DNA of 47,713 nt. Source: Bathymodiolus brooksi thiotrophic gill symbiont (lineage in GTDB: Bacteria > Pseudomonadota > Gammaproteobacteria > PS1 > Pseudothioglobaceae). The stretch's first letter is position 1. The number at the start of each line of letters is the position of its first letter. The notes beneath the pieces were generated by a model. It made no database searches. It was not told where the DNA came from and worked only from the letters and a program-made list of their open reading frames with translations. Made by a program: the position numbers and the translations under genes. The stretch spans positions 1 to 47,713 of the forward strand of contig NZ_CAHJWD020000378.1 in assembly GCF_903642095.1 (NCBI RefSeq), read 5' to 3'. Positions 1-8,175 of this stretch are shown here, piece after piece.

Positions 1-1001
1 GGGGAAGCAATCAGCTGAGATTCATCCACGCCATTTTCAAGTAATAATTCACCTAAGTAAATCAATACCTCTGCTGGTGCGGCAATATATAGATCAGATT
101 GCTTGGCAATATTTAAGTCCAATGCATCAAAAATTTGTTTTGCCACTTTGTAACAATCATTATTACTGGAGCGGTCGAATTCACAAGCGATAGAGCGATA
201 AGTGTATTGGTCTATCATTGTTTGCCATGAGTTGGCGTGGCTGATTAAATAGGGGGCTGATTCGGTAGCAGGGTGAGCCCAGTAAAAATATATTGGGTTG
301 GGCATTTGCAGTGAAAAAGCATGTTCAACTAGACTTCTGATTGAGGCAAAACCACTGTCCCAAGCAATGAAGAGTAGGGGGCGTGTTGAATCTTCTTTTA
401 AAACAAAAATACCTTCGGGGCCTTGTAAAGATACTTTGCTTTTAACTTTAAGTGATTTGTCAAAAATTGCTTGTGCAAAAGCATCTAGCTTGTTGTTGCG
501 AATATGAAATTCAAGTGTCATGCCATGACATGGGCAAGAAGCCAATGGGTATCTGGAAGTGTTGCCTGCAAAAGACAATTCGACATCTTGACCTGCCATA
601 AATTGCAAAGTTTTTGACCTTGGTGTTCTTAAAGTGAGAAGTGCCATACCTTTATTGATAAAGTAAATGTTTTTAACTTTTGTATCAATATTTTGAATGG
701 CAATTGATTTCACACCATCAATCAAATCTAATTCAATCTCAATATCTGATGCAACAGAATGACAACACATTAAAAATTCAGTGCTATTTAGCTCATTTTG
801 AGGAAAAACAAAGTCACAGTGCTTGATCTTCTTAATAACACCGTCAACAAGTTTGGCCTTGCAAGCGCCACAAGTGCCATTATCGCATTCGTAATGCATG
901 GGCAAGCCGTGACGAAGCCCACTCTCAAGCACGGAATCGTTTGTTGAACATTCATAGTTTTTATTTTGAGATATGAGCTTAATATTAAACAAATTAGACA
1001 T
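1..1001 (-). CDS. [2Fe-2S] ferredoxin / flavin reductase-domain oxidoreductase (3' end beyond window)
   Basis: I translated this on the minus strand from the ATG at 1001 to the window edge; about 333 residues are visible and no stop is reached. Residues 1-90 are a plant-type [2Fe-2S] ferredoxin domain: the motif CDNGTCGAC gives Cys39, Cys44 and Cys47, with the fourth ligand at Cys79 or Cys80 in LMCCHS. A ferredoxin-reductase-like flavin domain follows, with RYPLASCPC in the place of the usual RxYS flavin motif, then GPEGIFVL. The nucleotide-binding start reads LLFIAWDSGFASIRS, where most family members have a Gly-rich GGTG sequence. The architecture resembles the reductase subunits of multicomponent oxygenases and CDP-6-deoxyglucoseen reductase-like proteins. 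The physiological partner cannot be told from this window. It lies 217 bp downstream of hemH on the same strand. Confidence 0.8.
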   Translation of the reverse strand, partial: MSNLFNIKLISQNKNYECSTNDSVLESGLRHGLPMHYECDNGTCGACKAKLVDGVIKKIKHCDFVFPQNELNSTEFLMCCHSVASDIEIELDLIDGVKSIAIQNIDTKVKNIYFINKGMALLTLRTPRSKTLQFMAGQDVELSFAGNTSRYPLASCPCHGMTLEFHIRNNKLDAFAQAIFDKSLKVKSKVSLQGPEGIFVLKEDSTRPLLFIAWDSGFASIRSLVEHAFSLQMPNPIYFYWAHPATESAPYLISHANSWQTMIDQYTYRSIACEFDRSSNNDCYKVAKQIFDALDLNIAKQSDLYIAAPAEVLIYLGELLLENGVDESQLIAS

Positions 1002-1218
1002 TATTTATCCAAAAGATAAGGAAAATATTTGTTTGTCCAACAAGTTTTTTGTCGAAATTTCTGTGTAGCATCAAAAAAAGGTGACTTAATGGGTTGCATA
1101 AATGAATTTTGATTAATAGGTAAATAGGGCGGTTGTTTAAAAATGCACTTAAACCCTGCAAACCCCATAAAATTGTTTTTAAAAAAGTATAATTTAACAT
1201 AATATAAATTATGCGAAG

Positions 1219-2196
1219 TTAAATTAAGTGTTCGGCAATAATATTGGAAAGTGCCTCTATATGGTCTTTTCGGTCGTTTAACGCTGGAATATAACTGAAT
1301 TTTTTACCACCTGCTTGGATAAAATACGCTCTATTTTCTTCATCAATCTCCTCAATGGTTTCTAAGCAATCTACAGAAAACCCAGGGCAAATCACTTGCA
1401 CATGCTCAACACCACCTTGTGCCAAAGACTCCAAACTGGCTTTGGTTTGTGGTTTAATCCACTCCTCACGACCAAAAATAGATTGAAAACACAGTTGGTA
1501 TTCATTTTTCTCAATATTCAGTGCCTCAGCGAGCAACTTAACTGTGTCAACACAGTGGTCGTAATAAACATCGCCATTGTCAACGAACCGTTGCGGTATA
1601 CCGTGAAATGATATCATTAACTTATCTGGTGTGCCGTGCTTGGACTGATGTTCGGTAACCGAATTAACCAAAGACTGAATATAGCTTTTGTTTTGGTAAT
1701 AATTATCAATAAATACCATTTCTGGTGTATTTTCCCAACTATCAAGAGCCTTATTAACAGCATCAAGTGTTGAATGTGTTGTGGTGTCTGAATATTGTGG
1801 ATAAAGGGGTAAAACCACAATTTTTTCACAGCCTTTGTGCTGGAGTTTTTTTAATGCCAAATCAATCGATGGATTGCCATAACGCATACCTACTTCAAGT
1901 GCCAAATTATCAAAATTGTTAGCAAGAAATGCTTTAATGCCTTGTGCTTGTAAATTAGTGATATTTAACAAAGGAGAGCCTGTGCCAAAACTGTCCCAAA
2001 TTTTGGCATAATTTTGTGCAGATTTTGCTGGCCTAATATTCAAAATAACCACATTTAAAGCCAGCCACCAAATCAATTTATTGGGTGGCTGAATAACACG
2101 CTCATCTGACAAAAATTCTTTTAAATATCTTTTTAAAGCAGCCTTTGTTGGTGCATCAGGAGTGCCGAGATTGGTAAGTAAAATGCCAGTTTTCAT
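1219..2196 (-). CDS. hemH: Ferrochelatase
   Basis: The 325-residue protein inserts Fe2+ into protoporphyrin IX, the last step of protoheme synthesis, in the cytoplasm or at the inner membrane. It begins with the family signature GILLTNLGTPDAP. The active-site histidine region is visible as LMISFHGIPQRFVDNGD, and the C-terminal acidic segment CLETIEEIDEENR is typical of the family. The length is normal for a bacterial ferrochelatase. The start codon overlaps the stop of the upstream thioredoxin-like gene as TAATG, so the two are probably translationally coupled. Heme demand would fit the cytochrome-rich respiratory genes elsewhere in the window, but no specific regulation is visible. Confidence 0.96.
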   Translation of the reverse strand: MKTGILLTNLGTPDAPTKAALKRYLKEFLSDERVIQPPNKLIWWLALNVVILNIRPAKSAQNYAKIWDSFGTGSPLLNITNLQAQGIKAFLANNFDNLALEVGMRYGNPSIDLALKKLQHKGCEKIVVLPLYPQYSDTTTHSTLDAVNKALDSWENTPEMVFIDNYYQNKSYIQSLVNSVTEHQSKHGTPDKLMISFHGIPQRFVDNGDVYYDHCVDTVKLLAEALNIEKNEYQLCFQSIFGREEWIKPQTKASLESLAQGGVEHVQVICPGFSVDCLETIEEIDEENRAYFIQAGGKKFSYIPALNDRKDHIEALSNIIAEHLI

Positions 2197-2549
2197 TAAA
2201 ATTTCCCCTTATTTCGATTGATGAATTTATGTATAAAATCATGTGTTTTTACAGAGTGAAAGCGATCAACTTCCACCCCTCTAATAAAGGCAATAACAGT
2301 TGGAAATCCACGCACTGAAAATTGTCCTGCAATCTTCATATTTTCATCTTCAGCCTCAAGTTTTGTAAATAACAATTCGTCCTTGCTATACGCCGTCACA
2401 ACTTCATTTAAAATAGGCTCTAAAACTCTGCAAGGTGAACACCATTGTGCAGAAATGTCCAAAATAACCAATTGGTTGTGTGATCTATCAATAACTAAAG
2501 ATTGAAAATTGTCGATTGAAACTTCAATGGGTGTAAGATTATTAGACAT
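2196..2549 (-). CDS. Thioredoxin-domain protein (CxxC type)
   Basis: The 117-residue protein is a single thioredoxin fold with the redox motif WCSPC (Cys37 and Cys40) and the downstream cis-proline segment RGFPTVIAF. It has no signal peptide, so it is probably cytoplasmic. The usual thioredoxin motif is WCGPC; here Gly is replaced by Ser, which usually shifts redox potential and partner choice, so I do not call it trxA. It ends by overlapping the hemH start by one base (TAATG), making a two-gene unit. It could be a general disulfide reductase or a chaperone-like thioredoxin. Upstream is a long gap holding a repeat-like end. Confidence 0.85.
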   Translation of the reverse strand: MSNNLTPIEVSIDNFQSLVIDRSHNQLVILDISAQWCSPCRVLEPILNEVVTAYSKDELLFTKLEAEDENMKIAGQFSVRGFPTVIAFIRGVEVDRFHSVKTHDFIHKFINRNKGKF

Positions 2550-3126
2550 ATTAAAATATTAAAAGATAGTCCTCTAGTAATTCTCTGCTTTTCTTGCAGG
2601 TGGGTTATTGGCAGGATGTGATTTTTGATAGCTCATATTTATATAAATACCTTTAAAAAAGTAAATTGTCAAAAAATCTTGCAGTATATCAGTCAAATAT
2701 TTGTGAAAATAGTGTTACCAGACCTTTACCCAAGTATAAACCATCGTTAAAAATTTACTTTTTACCCGCTTGGAAATTTTTAAATCCAGTTTTATCCTTT
2801 CTATCAAAGGGTTTAAAGGAATTTCCTATTTGGAAAAAACGAATCTTTTTAATCATTTATAGTTGCAAAGGTCTCATTATATATTAAAAAATTGGCAATT
2901 AATTTTATTGGATATTATCCACATAGCCAGCACAGAGGTTTGCTTGAGGCAAAAAGTTGCTTAAATAGGAAATTTAGAGCTTATTAAGAAAAATAGGTAT
3001 AAAAAGACCTATTTTGTTACTTTATTGCAATTTATCAAATACAAAAAAAGTTAGCCCTTGGAATTCTGTTAATAAATTTTTTTTTGGTAAGAAAATATTT
3101 TTTGTTTTGAACTTCTATACAAAAAG
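2550..3126. other. 577-bp gap without a credible gene
   Basis: The stretch is very AT-rich. A short open frame at 2666-2887 begins with TTG, lacks a ribosome binding site and is not protein-like. The gap contains a sequence related to the interspersed repeat ends (around 2650-2876) and the outer copy of a tandem duplication (3039-3116). No promoter or RNA gene could be identified with confidence. Confidence 0.6.
2650..2876 (-). repeat. Possible divergent copy of the interspersed repeat / IS-end relic
   Basis: Read on the minus strand from 2876, the sequence starts GAGACCTTTGC and continues AATGATTA, then AAAGATTC, then a T-run and CCAAA. This follows the order of blocks in the clearer repeat copies at 39240 and 19877. 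The opposite end near 2650 reads ACCTTTA in the plus direction, giving weak inverted ends. No transposase reading frame is recognisable inside. The boundaries are uncertain. Confidence 0.4.
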
Positions 3127-3189
3127 TTAGTCCTTTGAAATTCTGTTAATAAATTTTTTGGTAAGGCGATATTTTTGTTTTGAACTTCT
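3039..3189. repeat. Tandem duplication of about 75 bp
   Basis: Two abutting direct copies, 3039-3116 and 3117-3189, share ATACAAAAA, GTTAG, AATTCTGTTAATAAATTT, GGTAAG and TTTTGTTTTGAACTTCT. They differ by substitutions and by lengths of T and A runs. The second copy contains the stop and about the last 20 codons of the winged-helix gene on the minus strand. The first copy lies beyond the stop as a non-coding duplicate with an in-frame stop. Confidence 0.9.
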
Positions 3190-3558
3190 GGGTGTTCCTG
3201 GAATGGTTAACTCAAAAAAACCAGAGTTAATCAAAGGATTTAAAATATCAGTTTTAAACTTTGATTTATTGGTTCTTTTTAAAATTTTCATTAACTCCGC
3301 GGCTGTGCTTTCAGGTGCACATTCCTTCAAAATTTTAATGTGTTTTTTTTCTATCTTTTCAAAATTATAACTTAGTCCCCTCTTAGTCCCTAGTGTTGAT
3401 TTATTACTTATTGTATCGGTGCTTTTGTTTGAAAACAAATCTTGTTGTTCAACGCTCTCTTCATTAACAATATTACTCTTAAAATCTTTAACATTATCTA
3501 CAAAAGTTTCCTTTTTTTTAATGTTTTCACTTGTTTTACTGCGATTAAAAAGCCCCAT
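3127..3558 (-). CDS. Small winged-helix (Fic/AlbA_2-type C-terminal domain) protein
   Basis: The 143-residue protein has a low-complexity polar N-terminal half (to about residue 65) and a C-terminal winged-helix domain. The segment ILNPLINSGFFELTIPG followed by TPRSSKQKYRLT matches the wing of the winged-helix module found at the C-terminus of many Fic proteins and AlbA_2 transcriptional regulators. No Fic motif (HPFxxGNGR) is present, so this is a stand-alone DNA-binding domain rather than an AMP transferase. A good ribosome binding site (AAGGAA) precedes the ATG at 3558. It begins 12 bp after the amino-acid ABC ATPase gene on the same strand and may be co-transcribed with it. Its function is unknown. 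Its 3' end is part of a tandem duplication. Confidence 0.65.
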   Translation of the reverse strand: MGLFNRSKTSENIKKKETFVDNVKDFKSNIVNEESVEQQDLFSNKSTDTISNKSTLGTKRGLSYNFEKIEKKHIKILKECAPESTAAELMKILKRTNKSKFKTDILNPLINSGFFELTIPGTPRSSKQKYRLTKKFINRISKD

Positions 3559-3570
3559 AATTTTTTCCTT

Positions 3571-4314
3571 TTATTTACTTAGTATCTGATCTAAGAACAA
3601 TTGTAAACGCTCAGATTCTGGTTTATTAAAAAAAGCCTCAGGCTGATTTTCTTCAATAATTTGCCCCTCATCCATAAAGATAATACGGTCTGCAACTTTC
3701 TTGGCAAAGCCCATTTCATGGGTAACACAGAGCATGGTAATACCCTCTTTTGCCAGTCCAATCATAACATCTAGCACCTCTGCAATCATTTCAGGGTCAA
3801 GGGCAGAGGTGGGCTCATCGAACAACATAATCTTTGGTGAGGCACACAATGCTCTCGCAATGGCAACCCGCTGTTGCTGTCCGCCACTGAGTTGATTTGG
3901 ATATTTTTCAGCTTGGTCCCTAATACCTACCCTATCAAGTAACTGCAAGGCTTTCTCTTTTGCTTCTTGCTTATTTTTGTTGTGTACCCAAATTGGTGCA
4001 AGGGTTAAATTGTCAATAATACTTAAATGTGGAAAAAGATTAAAGTGCTGGAAAACCATAGACACCTCAGAGCGCACTTGTCTAATTTTCTTTACATCGT
4101 CCTTAAGTTCGGTGTTATTGACAACAATAGAGCCTTGTTGAAATTTTTCCAAAAAGTTGACACAACGAATTAATGTAGATTTACCGCTACCCGAGGGACC
4201 ACAAATCACAATAATCTCCCCCTCTTTAACGGTTAAATTAATGTCATTAAGTGCGTGAAAATCACCATACCACTTGTTCACCCCTTTGATTGTAATAATA
4301 TCGTTTGTTTTCAT
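3571..4314 (-). CDS. aapP: General L-amino acid ABC transporter, ATP-binding subunit
   Basis: The 247-residue ATPase belongs to the polar amino-acid uptake family (AapP/GlnQ/BztD). Visible motifs are Walker [10 protein letters not shown], the Q-loop region [13 protein letters not shown], the ABC signature LSGGQQQR, and Walker [14 protein letters not shown] followed by the switch histidine in VTHEMGF. It would power import through the two permeases encoded just upstream. The gene begins 3 bp after the second permease gene, consistent with one transcript aapJ-aapQ-aapM-aapP. Confidence 0.93.
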   Translation of the reverse strand: MKTNDIITIKGVNKWYGDFHALNDINLTVKEGEIIVICGPSGSGKSTLIRCVNFLEKFQQGSIVVNNTELKDDVKKIRQVRSEVSMVFQHFNLFPHLSIIDNLTLAPIWVHNKNKQEAKEKALQLLDRVGIRDQAEKYPNQLSGGQQQRVAIARALCASPKIMLFDEPTSALDPEMIAEVLDVMIGLAKEGITMLCVTHEMGFAKKVADRIIFMDEGQIIEENQPEAFFNKPESERLQLFLDQILSK

Positions 4315-4317
4315 AGT

Positions 4318-5418
4318 TTAATGTTCCGTGTTAAAGCGTTTTTCTAAAGTTTTTGAATAGCGAGACATTAGATATAGCAATACCCAAATCACCATGGCAA
4401 CAAAAACCAGACCTTCGGTTTTTCTCCCCAACCAATCTGTGTCGCTGGTTGCCAATCCAGCAATAGCAAGCATATCAAAAATACCAATAATAAGCACCAA
4501 AGTCGTGTCTTTAAATAAGGCAATAAATGAGCCAACAATATTAGGAATGGATATTTTTAATGCTTGAGGCAATATAATAAACACCATTTTCTGGGTAAAA
4601 CTAAGTCCAGATGCATCTGCAGCCTCATGTTGTCCTTTGGGAACGGCCTGTAACCCACCTCGAATAACCTCTGCAATATAGGCTGTTTGGAACGCAGTGA
4701 TGCCAATCAGCGCCCTAAGCAATTTATCAAACTCAATCCCTTCGGTAAAGAACAATGGCAACATAACGGCAACCATAAACAAAATAGTAATCAAAGGAAT
4801 GCCACGGATCAACTCAATATAAGCAATACTTAAAAATTGAATGGTTTTCATCTTAGATTGCCTACCCAACGCCAAAAGTATGCCAATCGGAAAGGAGGCA
4901 ACAATACCCACTGAAGCTACCACAATAGTGAGCATTAGCCCGCCCCATTTGTTGGTTTCAATAATTTTTATACCTAAAAAATCATTGCCATAGAGTAGGA
5001 AAAAAGCAATCAACGGGTAAACAACAAAGAGTGAGAGTATTACCTTGTATTTAAAGTCTTTAAATAAATATGAAAAACGCACAACCAAAGCAAAAAGTAG
5101 CGTAATAGTAAGCAATAAATTAGGCCGCCAATGCGCCTCTAAGGGATATAAGCCATACATAAATAAACCCATTTTTTCACCGATATACGACCAACAAGCC
5201 GCCTCTTGAGTGCATTCAGCATTAGTTTTTGCAGAAAAATCCGCACTAAAAATCATCCAATCAAGTAAAGGTGGAAGGATGACATACAGCAGATACAAGG
5301 CAAGCAAACTAAGTACTGTATTGGTTTTTGAAGAAAATAAATTTCTTATTACCCAGCCTAAAATGCCTGTCTTTGCCTTAGGTGCTGGCTTGGATTGCTT
5401 AAGGGTAAAAATACTCAT
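4318..5418 (-). CDS. aapM: General L-amino acid ABC transporter, permease AapM
   Basis: The 366-residue inner-membrane permease has an extra N-terminal membrane and periplasmic region of the Aap/Bzt type (residues 30-150) before the canonical HisM-like core. The core starts near the segment VGIVASFPIGILLALG. The coupling loop with the EAA motif reads RGGLQAVPKGQHEAADASGLS, about residue 255-275, and would dock with AapP. The start overlaps the end of aapQ by four bases. Length and layout match AapM rather than the shorter GlnP or HisM proteins. Confidence 0.91.
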   Translation of the reverse strand: MSIFTLKQSKPAPKAKTGILGWVIRNLFSSKTNTVLSLLALYLLYVILPPLLDWMIFSADFSAKTNAECTQEAACWSYIGEKMGLFMYGLYPLEAHWRPNLLLTITLLFALVVRFSYLFKDFKYKVILSLFVVYPLIAFFLLYGNDFLGIKIIETNKWGGLMLTIVVASVGIVASFPIGILLALGRQSKMKTIQFLSIAYIELIRGIPLITILFMVAVMLPLFFTEGIEFDKLLRALIGITAFQTAYIAEVIRGGLQAVPKGQHEAADASGLSFTQKMVFIILPQALKISIPNIVGSFIALFKDTTLVLIIGIFDMLAIAGLATSDTDWLGRKTEGLVFVAMVIWVLLYLMSRYSKTLEKRFNTEH

Positions 5419-6575
5419 TCGTTTAAGCCTTTGATGCGCATTTTATGATTAACAAAGTTGAGTCCTAGTGAAATCAGTAGCGATAAAGTTAAATAAACCG
5501 CCATGGTCATTAAAATAATTTCAATCGCCTGCCCTACCTGATTCAGCACTGTGCCTGAAAAAACACCCACCAAATCAGCATAACCAATGGCGGCAGCCAA
5601 GGAGGAATTTTTAGTTAAATTAAGATATTGATTGATAATAGGGGGAATGGCGACCCTTAAGGCTTGCGGTAATAGCACAAATTTAAGTGTTTGCGTCTGT
5701 GTTAAGCCCATTGCAAGCCCCGCTTCTTTTTGTCCATTATCAACAGATTCTATGCCTGCACGGATTGCTTCACTAATATAAGTGGCCGTATAAATGCTCA
5801 ATGCCAGCACAAGGGCTAAAAATTCAGGCGAAAATGACAGTCCACCTTCAAAATTAAATCCTTGGAGGCTGGGGTAGTCAAAATGCAAAGGTGCGCCTAA
5901 TAACAAGTAAACGCCCAATGGCAACCCCAGTAAACTTAATAAATGGTAGTGCCATGTGCGTTGCTTTGTGCCTGTTTTATCGTGTTTTTTACTAAAAAAT
6001 CGTTTGCTAAAAAAAGACAGAGAAGCACCCAAGAAAAAAGCAATCACCACCCAAGAAAATTCAGATTCAAAGATGGGTTTGGGTAAATAAATTCCTCGCA
6101 AATTAAAAAAGACCTTATCAAAAAAATCAAAACTGTTGCGAGGCGATGGCAAACTGATTAACATCAGGTTGTACCAAAAGAAAATTTGTAAAAGAATGGG
6201 GATGTTTCTAAAAATTTCAACATAAGTCTCTGCTAATTTAGAAATTAAATAATTACTAGATAATCTAGCAATACCAATGATAAACCCCAATATACTGGCA
6301 AAAATAATACCAATAACTGAAACCACTATGGTGTTCACTAGCCCCACATAAAATGCACCAAGATTGCTAGAATCAACTGTATATGCAATTAAGTGCTCAG
6401 TAATATCAAAGCCCGCCCTAACCTCTAAAAAATCAAAACCACTGCGAATGCCCAGGCGTTCAATATTGTAATTTAAGTTGCTAATCGCATAATAAGCGAC
6501 ATAGGCGACAATTAATACCGCCAAAACTTGAAATAAAACAAACCTAATTTTGTTGTTGTTTAAAAAGCCAAACAT
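5415..6575 (-). CDS. aapQ: General L-amino acid ABC transporter, permease AapQ
   Basis: The 386-residue permease has N-terminal transmembrane helix around residues 10-32, a conserved core beginning NTIVVSVIGIIFASILGF, and a long insertion between helices (residues 150-260), a hallmark of AapQ/BztB. The EAA coupling loop reads AGIESVDNGQKEAGLAMGLT. It would form a heterodimeric channel with AapM. It overlaps aapM by four bases. It is separated from the binding-protein gene by 229 bp containing a hairpin with a T-run, so its expression is probably lower than that of aapJ. Confidence 0.91.
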   Translation of the reverse strand: MFGFLNNNKIRFVLFQVLAVLIVAYVAYYAISNLNYNIERLGIRSGFDFLEVRAGFDITEHLIAYTVDSSNLGAFYVGLVNTIVVSVIGIIFASILGFIIGIARLSSNYLISKLAETYVEIFRNIPILLQIFFWYNLMLISLPSPRNSFDFFDKVFFNLRGIYLPKPIFESEFSWVVIAFFLGASLSFFSKRFFSKKHDKTGTKQRTWHYHLLSLLGLPLGVYLLLGAPLHFDYPSLQGFNFEGGLSFSPEFLALVLALSIYTATYISEAIRAGIESVDNGQKEAGLAMGLTQTQTLKFVLLPQALRVAIPPIINQYLNLTKNSSLAAAIGYADLVGVFSGTVLNQVGQAIEIILMTMAVYLTLSLLISLGLNFVNHKMRIKGLNE

Positions 6576-6740
6576 GGTGTCCTTTGGGTGTGAAACAAAG
6601 CAATCCAGCGTAATTTAGGAAATACAGAAGATAACCCCTTGCTCGTCCAAAAACAAGGAGGATAACTGGTTGTTTGACAAATTTTTAGGTGAAAAAAAGG
6701 CAGTTTCATATATTCCATAAGAAGTTGTAATGGATTAAAT

Positions 6741-6759
6741 ATAGTCTTTCAAAGACTAT
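6741..6759. repeat. Perfect 9-bp inverted repeat
   Basis: ATAGTCTTT and AAAGACTAT are separated by one base, just downstream of the aapJ terminator in the transcription direction. It could form a small hairpin in the aapJ-aapQ spacer RNA and protect or process the transcript. The role is inference. Confidence 0.5.
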
Positions 6760-6765
6760 AGACTA

Positions 6766-6798
6766 AAAAAAACCAGCCTAAATTAGACTGGTTTTTTT
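6766..6798 (-). terminator. Intercistronic terminator-like hairpin after aapJ
   Basis: The arms AAAAAAACCAG (6766-6776) and CTGGTTTTTTT (6788-6798) pair fully, leaving an 11-base loop, and give a T-run in either direction. It sits seven bases past the aapJ stop. In binding-protein ABC operons such partial terminators make more binding protein than permease, and this is the likely purpose. Confidence 0.8.
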
Positions 6799-6804
6799 AA
6801 AGAT

Positions 6805-7821
6805 TTATCTAAATGGCGGTGAATACAAAATACCGCCATCTTTCCACAAAGCGTTTAATCCTCTAGTAATGTTAATAGGTGTATTAACACCAATATTACG
6901 CTCAAAACTTTCAGAATAATTGCCAACTTGTTTGATGATATTATACGACCATTTTTTATCAAGACCTAGACGCTCACCCAACAAATCTGTATTACCCAAT
7001 AAACGATTAATCTCAGAATTTTGACTGGGTTTGTCCACTGTCTTACTGGTTACACCTAATTCTTCAGCAGTTATCATAGCGTTAAGCGTCCAACGCACGA
7101 TATTAAACCACTTATCATCACCTTGACGCACCACGGGACCTAATGGCTCCTTAGAAATAACATTTGACAATACTATGGCAGAAGACGGGTCTTTAAGTGT
7201 GGTTCTCAAAGCGTATAAACGCGATTGATCGGTAGTTAAAGCATCGCATCGCCCTGTTTCAAAGTTTGATTTAGTTTGGGCAATGGTGTCTGTTATTGAA
7301 GTCTTGTATTTAAAACCTTTTTCTTTAGCATAATCTGCTAAATTAAGTTCTGTGGTTGTGCCTTTGTTGATGCAAAAAGTAGCACCATTCAAATCGTTAG
7401 CATCTTTAACGCCAAGACTTTTCTTTACCATAAAGCCCTGACCATCGTAATAATTAACACCTGCAAAATTTAAGCCAAGTGAAGCATCACGCGTTAATGT
7501 CCAAGTTGTTACTCTTGATAAAATATCAATTTCACCACTTTGAAGTGCAGTAAAGCGCTCTTTAGCAGTTAAGGGAATGTATTTAACTTTTTCACTATTG
7601 CCCAAAGTCGCCGCCGCAACTGCACGACAAAGATCTACATCCAGCCCCACCCATTTACGCTGCTTATTAATCGCTGAAAAGCCTGCTAAACCTGTTGTTA
7701 CGCCGCAATTTAAGTTACCTCTAGTTTGTATATCACTTAGTGTGTCTGCTTGAATGTTAAAGCCACTAATGGCTAGTAATGATGCAGTAGAAAATCTTAA
7801 TATCTTATTCATTGGTTCCAA
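6805..7821 (-). CDS. aapJ: General L-amino acid ABC transporter, periplasmic binding protein
   Basis: The 338-residue protein starts with a signal peptide that probably ends after NIQA (about residue 25). Mature features of the AapJ/BztA family are visible: LNCGVTTGLAGFS, WVGLDVDLCRAVAAA and the motif FTALQSGEIDILSR. It would bind a broad set of L-amino acids in the periplasm and deliver them to AapQ-AapM. The start ATG at 7821 is preceded by GGAACC-like sequence; an upstream Met-Glu-Pro start is already included, and an internal ATG at codon 4 is possible. It is the first gene of the operon and diverges from nadE. Confidence 0.93.
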   Translation of the reverse strand: MEPMNKILRFSTASLLAISGFNIQADTLSDIQTRGNLNCGVTTGLAGFSAINKQRKWVGLDVDLCRAVAAATLGNSEKVKYIPLTAKERFTALQSGEIDILSRVTTWTLTRDASLGLNFAGVNYYDGQGFMVKKSLGVKDANDLNGATFCINKGTTTELNLADYAKEKGFKYKTSITDTIAQTKSNFETGRCDALTTDQSRLYALRTTLKDPSSAIVLSNVISKEPLGPVVRQGDDKWFNIVRWTLNAMITAEELGVTSKTVDKPSQNSEINRLLGNTDLLGERLGLDKKWSYNIIKQVGNYSESFERNIGVNTPINITRGLNALWKDGGILYSPPFR

Positions 7822-7878
7822 TCCTAATAATTAAAAGTCATAAAAATACAGTTTAAGTCTGTACTTGTGTTCCGAAAA

Positions 7879-7884
7879 ATTATA
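7879..7884 (-). promoter_or_regulatory. Candidate -10 box for aapJ
   Basis: Read on the minus strand the hexamer is TATAAT, 58 bp before the aapJ start. The -35 region is weak (TTTCAT at 16 bp spacing). Confidence 0.35.
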
Positions 7885-8124
7885 ACAGAAATTTGTTTCT
7901 ATGAAAGGCGAAATCAGACTGCCTAACTGGATTTAACCTGTTAATTGCCCCTTAATTTATCATTTATTTACAGCAATATTATCAATTTATTTATCTATTT
8001 AAGTAAAAAAATATAGTCAATAATTTAATGATAAATCAATAACTTATAAATATATTATGGTATTTTTACCATTACTAGTATTTTTTAACTAAAAATTCTG
8101 TTTTAATTGGCAGTAAAAAATAAC

Positions 8125-8130
8125 TATAAT
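8125..8130 (+). promoter_or_regulatory. Candidate -10 box for nadE
   Basis: A consensus TATAAT lies 46 bp upstream of the nadE start. No good -35 is seen at the standard distance, so an activator or a different start could be involved. Confidence 0.4.
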
Positions 8131-8175
8131 GCATTTAAATAGTTAAAAAATACATTTAAAAATAGGCATTAAATC

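Larger units (their letters stand above)
7822..8175. other. 354-bp divergent promoter region aapJ / nadE
   Basis: The gap is strongly AT-rich and contains no plausible gene. On the minus strand a TATAAT (7884-7879) lies 58 bp before aapJ with only a weak -35. On the plus strand a TATAAT lies at 8125-8130, 46 bp before nadE. A perfect inverted pair, ATTTATCATT at 7955-7964 and AATGATAAAT at 8027-8036, is present and could be an operator, although such matches are not rare in sequence this AT-rich. Confidence 0.5.

Noticed and set aside
994..1200. 68-residue hydrophobic open frame upstream of the ferredoxin-reductase gene
   Set aside because: It overlaps the real start of the ferredoxin gene, lies in AT-rich spacer, lacks a ribosome binding site and shows no protein-family features.
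2666..2887. 73-residue open frame on the plus strand
   Set aside because: It starts with TTG, has no ribosome binding site, and lies across a repeat-like end; the sequence resembles non-coding IS termini.
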